From an uncultured Paracoccaceae bacterium (GTDB lineage Bacteria; Pseudomonadota; Alphaproteobacteria; Rhodobacterales; Rhodobacteraceae), in assembly GCA_947502145.1 (NCBI GenBank), contig CANMYO010000002.1, positions 62,001 to 126,000 on the forward strand: 64,000 nucleotides of DNA, written 5' to 3'. The notes under the pieces were generated by a model, which saw only the letters and a list, made by a program, of their open reading frames with translations, did not search any database and was not told where the DNA came from. The position numbers and the translations under genes are program-made. The first letter of the stretch is position 1. Every line of letters starts with the position of its first letter. This document shows, piece by piece, positions 61,756 to 64,000 of this stretch.

Positions 61756-62726
61756 GCGCGACAGAAAACATTCCCAGGCTGACCCGCATGGGTCGGTTCT
61801 TGCGCGACTATCCGATCATCCCGCTGATCATCCTGCTGATCTGTCTGATTGCAACGCTCGAATTCCTGCGCCCCGGTATCGTCAACGAACGCTGGATCGG
61901 AAACACGATCAAGTTCGCCATCCCGCTGGCCATGCTTGCGGCCTGTCAGACCTTGACCATGCTCACGGGCGGGATCGACCTGTCTGCCTCAGTCGCGGCA
62001 ACAATCAGCGCCTTTGTGATGGCTACGCAGGTGCCTATCGTCGGTGCACCGCTGGCGATCTGTATTGGTCTGGTCCCGGCGATCCTGATCGGGCTCGTCA
62101 ACGGATTTGGCGTTGCCGCCTGCCGGGTGCATCCGCTGATCATGACGCTTGGCACCGGGTTGATCGCGACCGGTTGTCTGCAGGTTTACCAGCGCTTTGT
62201 CATCGCAAGCGGCTCTGTCGTTCCCGAGGGGCTGGCGTGGCTGGGCACCGGGCGGACATGGGGGATGCCCAATGCGCTGCTGGTGTTTGTGCCCTTCGCA
62301 GTGCTGATCATCTGGGCGCAGCGGCGCACCGGTTTTGGCCGGTTGCTCTATGCCTTGGGCTCAAACGAGACAGCGGCCAGAATCTCCGGGGTACGCAGCT
62401 GGCAGGTCTACCTGGCGCTTTATGCCCTGTCGGGGTTGATCGCCGGCGTCGCCGGGCTGATCTACGTCGGCTTGATCAAGGCCCCATCGCTGTCGCTGGT
62501 CAATCCACTGTTGCTGCCTTCGGTCGCCGCCGCGGTGATCGGCGGGACATCAATCTTTGGCGGGCGCGGCGGCTATGCCGGGACAATCGTCGGGGCCTTG
62601 ATTCTGACCGTGCTGGGGACGCTCCTGACATTGATGCAGATCCCCGAGGGCGCACGGCGGATCTTTTTCGGGCTGATCATACTGGCCGTCACGACAGTTT
62701 ACATCAAGCTCACCGACCAAAGCTGA
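61752..62726 (+). CDS. sugar ABC transporter permease (RbsC type), second
   Basis: 324 residues from the ATG at 61752, overlapping the previous stop. Contains TGGIDLSASVAATISAFVMA and the GGTSIFGGRGGYAGTIVGAL loop. Longer in-frame extension into the first permease gene is not supported. Two different permeases with one two-domain ATPase is a common layout in alphaproteobacterial CUT2 importers. Confidence 0.9.
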   Translation: MSATENIPRLTRMGRFLRDYPIIPLIILLICLIATLEFLRPGIVNERWIGNTIKFAIPLAMLAACQTLTMLTGGIDLSASVAATISAFVMATQVPIVGAPLAICIGLVPAILIGLVNGFGVAACRVHPLIMTLGTGLIATGCLQVYQRFVIASGSVVPEGLAWLGTGRTWGMPNALLVFVPFAVLIIWAQRRTGFGRLLYALGSNETAARISGVRSWQVYLALYALSGLIAGVAGLIYVGLIKAPSLSLVNPLLLPSVAAAVIGGTSIFGGRGGYAGTIVGALILTVLGTLLTLMQIPEGARRIFFGLIILAVTTVYIKLTDQS

Positions 62727-62737
62727 GGGAGTTCATA

Positions 62738-63811
62738 ATGGCAAAGTGGAAAATCGCGGGCATTCGTTTCGACCACATGCACATGGGGGATTTGCTGCGA
62801 ATGGTCACCGATCATCCTGACGCCGAAATCTGCGGCATCTATGATCCCGACCCGCAAAAGATGGCGGCGGCCATCGCCGCATTTGGCATCCCGCCTGACC
62901 GGGTCTTCACTGATCTTGATGCCTGCATGGCCACCGGCCCGGACCTTGCGATCCTCTGCGCCACGACGGCCGATCATGCCGAATACACCGAACGGCTCGC
63001 GCCTCATGGTGTGCATGTCTTTGTCGAAAAACCCTTTGCGGCCAACGTCGCGGATGCGCGCCGGATGATCGCCGCGATGGCGGACACCGGCAAGTTGATG
63101 GCGATCAACTGGCCCCTGGCCTGGGTCGAAAGCCATGTCACGGCAAAGCGACTGATCGAGTCCGGCACGATTGGTGATCTTGTCGAAGTCCATTTCTATG
63201 ATGGCAATCGCGGCCCGCTCTATCATCTGGCCGACAAGGTTGAAGTTTCGCCAGCAGAGGTCGAGCGGCAGAAGCCGGATTCATGGTGGTACAAGAAGGC
63301 GGCAGGCGGAGGCAGCCTTCTTGATTACCTCGGTTACGGTGCGACGCTGGGCACATGGTACATGGATGGTGCCGCCCCGATTGAGGTGACTTGTGTGGTG
63401 GACGAGACTACCGGCATCGAAGTTGACCAGCATTCCATCACCGTATGTCGCTATGCGCAGGGCCTGTCCAAGATGGAAACCCGCTGGGGCACATTCACCG
63501 ATCCCTGGACGATTCAGCCACAGCCGACCTGCGGCTTTGTCTTTGTCGGGACGGATGGCACAATCGCAAGCGCAGATTATGCTGATCATGTCACCCTGCA
63601 GACCCGCGCCGTCCCTGATCTGACCAAAATACCGGTTGATCCGCTGCCCCCCGGCAGGCGCAATGGCATCGAATACGTACTGGACTGTTTGGGTAGTGGC
63701 ACTGCCATCGGCGGGCCGCTTGACCCCGCGCTCTGCCTGACCGCCCAACGGATCGTGGATACCGCTGCGGCCTCTGCCGCAGAAAAACGCACACTGGCGT
63801 TGCTGCCATGA
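62738..63811 (+). CDS. Gfo/Idh/MocA-family oxidoreductase with atypical Rossmann motif
   Basis: 357 residues from the ATG at 62738. The usual GxGxxG is replaced by AGIRFDHMHMGDLLRM, a variant that lacks the glycine triad. The EKP motif (VFVEKPFAANV) and the C-terminal domain with SWWYKKAAGGGSLLDYLGYG are clear. Whether it binds NAD the normal way is open. Stop overlaps the next dehydrogenase gene by ATGA. Confidence 0.87.
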   Translation: MAKWKIAGIRFDHMHMGDLLRMVTDHPDAEICGIYDPDPQKMAAAIAAFGIPPDRVFTDLDACMATGPDLAILCATTADHAEYTERLAPHGVHVFVEKPFAANVADARRMIAAMADTGKLMAINWPLAWVESHVTAKRLIESGTIGDLVEVHFYDGNRGPLYHLADKVEVSPAEVERQKPDSWWYKKAAGGGSLLDYLGYGATLGTWYMDGAAPIEVTCVVDETTGIEVDQHSITVCRYAQGLSKMETRWGTFTDPWTIQPQPTCGFVFVGTDGTIASADYADHVTLQTRAVPDLTKIPVDPLPPGRRNGIEYVLDCLGSGTAIGGPLDPALCLTAQRIVDTAAASAAEKRTLALLP

Positions 63812-64000
63812 CGGAAACCCCTGACGCTGATACTTATGCATTGCGCAGCAGGACTACTGCGCATGTGGATGCGCCCGACCTCCCGTATCAGCCTCCCATG
63901 CCAAAGGCCTATCGCCCGCGGATTGGGGTCATCGGGGCGGGCGGAATTGTGGATGCACATCTGGACGCCTATCGGGCCGCGGGATGGGACGTCGCAGTGA
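63808..64000 (+). CDS. Gfo/Idh/MocA-family oxidoreductase, 5' part (runs off the window)
   Basis: Starts at ATG 63808 overlapping the upstream stop. The visible 64 residues are a polar N-terminal extension (TETPDADTYALRSRTTAHVD, then PYQPPMPKAYRPR) and the beginning of a Rossmann domain with an intact motif, IGVIGAGGIVDAHLDAYRAA. Third dehydrogenase of this type in the operon. The rest lies beyond the right edge. Confidence 0.8.
   Translation, partial: MTETPDADTYALRSRTTAHVDAPDLPYQPPMPKAYRPRIGVIGAGGIVDAHLDAYRAAGWDVAV

Noticed and set aside
61721-62737. Long N-terminal extension of the 62738 dehydrogenase
   Set aside because: The extension is an out-of-frame reading of the permease gene, rich in Arg/Asp/His; the ATG at 62738 begins a normal family N-terminus.
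1-64000. tRNA, rRNA, CRISPR arrays, insertion sequences, prophage genes
   Set aside because: None recognised: no cloverleaf with CCA-end region, no spaced repeats, no transposase or integrase motifs seen.

Overview
The window looks like chromosomal DNA from a marine-type alphaproteobacterium of the Rhodobacterales (Roseobacter group). This is inferred from high-GC coding density, tight operons with ATGA, GTGA and TTGA stop/start overlaps, and gene sets typical of that order: a GlpV-S-T-P-Q-U-type glycerol ABC importer, a NirK/pseudoazurin/NnrR/NorCBQD nitrite-to-N2O module, several sugar ABC importers, and Gfo/Idh/MocA-type sugar oxidation genes. I see no rRNA, tRNA, CRISPR array, insertion sequence or phage gene.

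Layout. 1-3.6 kb: a truncated methyltransferase-like remnant, then small stress or housekeeping genes on the minus strand (AraC regulator, ABM monooxygenase, SAM methyltransferase, Tag glycosylase, YciI protein, TetR regulator with two tandem palindromic operators). 3.8-7.0 kb: a large S8 peptidase. 7.1-11.1 kb: a two-component system with a cytochrome b561, a 60-residue membrane protein and a secreted alpha/beta hydrolase; one sequence motif recurs upstream of both transcription units. 11.7-17.6 kb: the glycerol-type ABC importer. 17.8-19.3 kb: a BlaI/M56 peptidase pair without a beta-lactamase. 19.4-28.8 kb: the denitrification block (nirV, nirK, pseudoazurin, nnrR, a DUF1858 gene, norCBQD, two tiny membrane-protein genes, and a MerR regulator diverging from a membrane protein across a classic 19-bp-spacer promoter).

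28.8-36.2 kb: a D-xylose operon (xylF-xylH-xylG-xylB-xylA, minus strand) with a divergent ROK regulator. A CRTAC1-like beta-propeller protein and a MauG-type di-heme cytochrome follow. 39.0-50.0 kb: an uncharacterised carbohydrate island (binding protein, two permeases, ArgH-like lyase, MsmK-type ATPase, PfkB kinase; divergent ROK regulator, a 783-residue PIG-L deacetylase and a DMT exporter). 50.0-64.0 kb: a LacI regulator and a divergent operon of at least 14 genes built around a MocD-like diiron oxygenase and a MocE-like Rieske ferredoxin, with a PanB-like protein, two SDRs, three Gfo/Idh/MocA dehydrogenases, a sugar isomerase/epimerase and a MocB/RbsB-type ABC importer. The operon runs off the right edge.

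The strongest candidate for an undescribed system is this last operon. It resembles rhizopine (O-methyl-inosamine) catabolism genes but carries extra enzymes, including a PanB homologue that appears to have lost all three metal ligands. Second is the ArgH/PIG-L sugar island. A third theme is asymmetry of ABC ATPases: in two importers one composite ATP site looks intact and the other looks dead.
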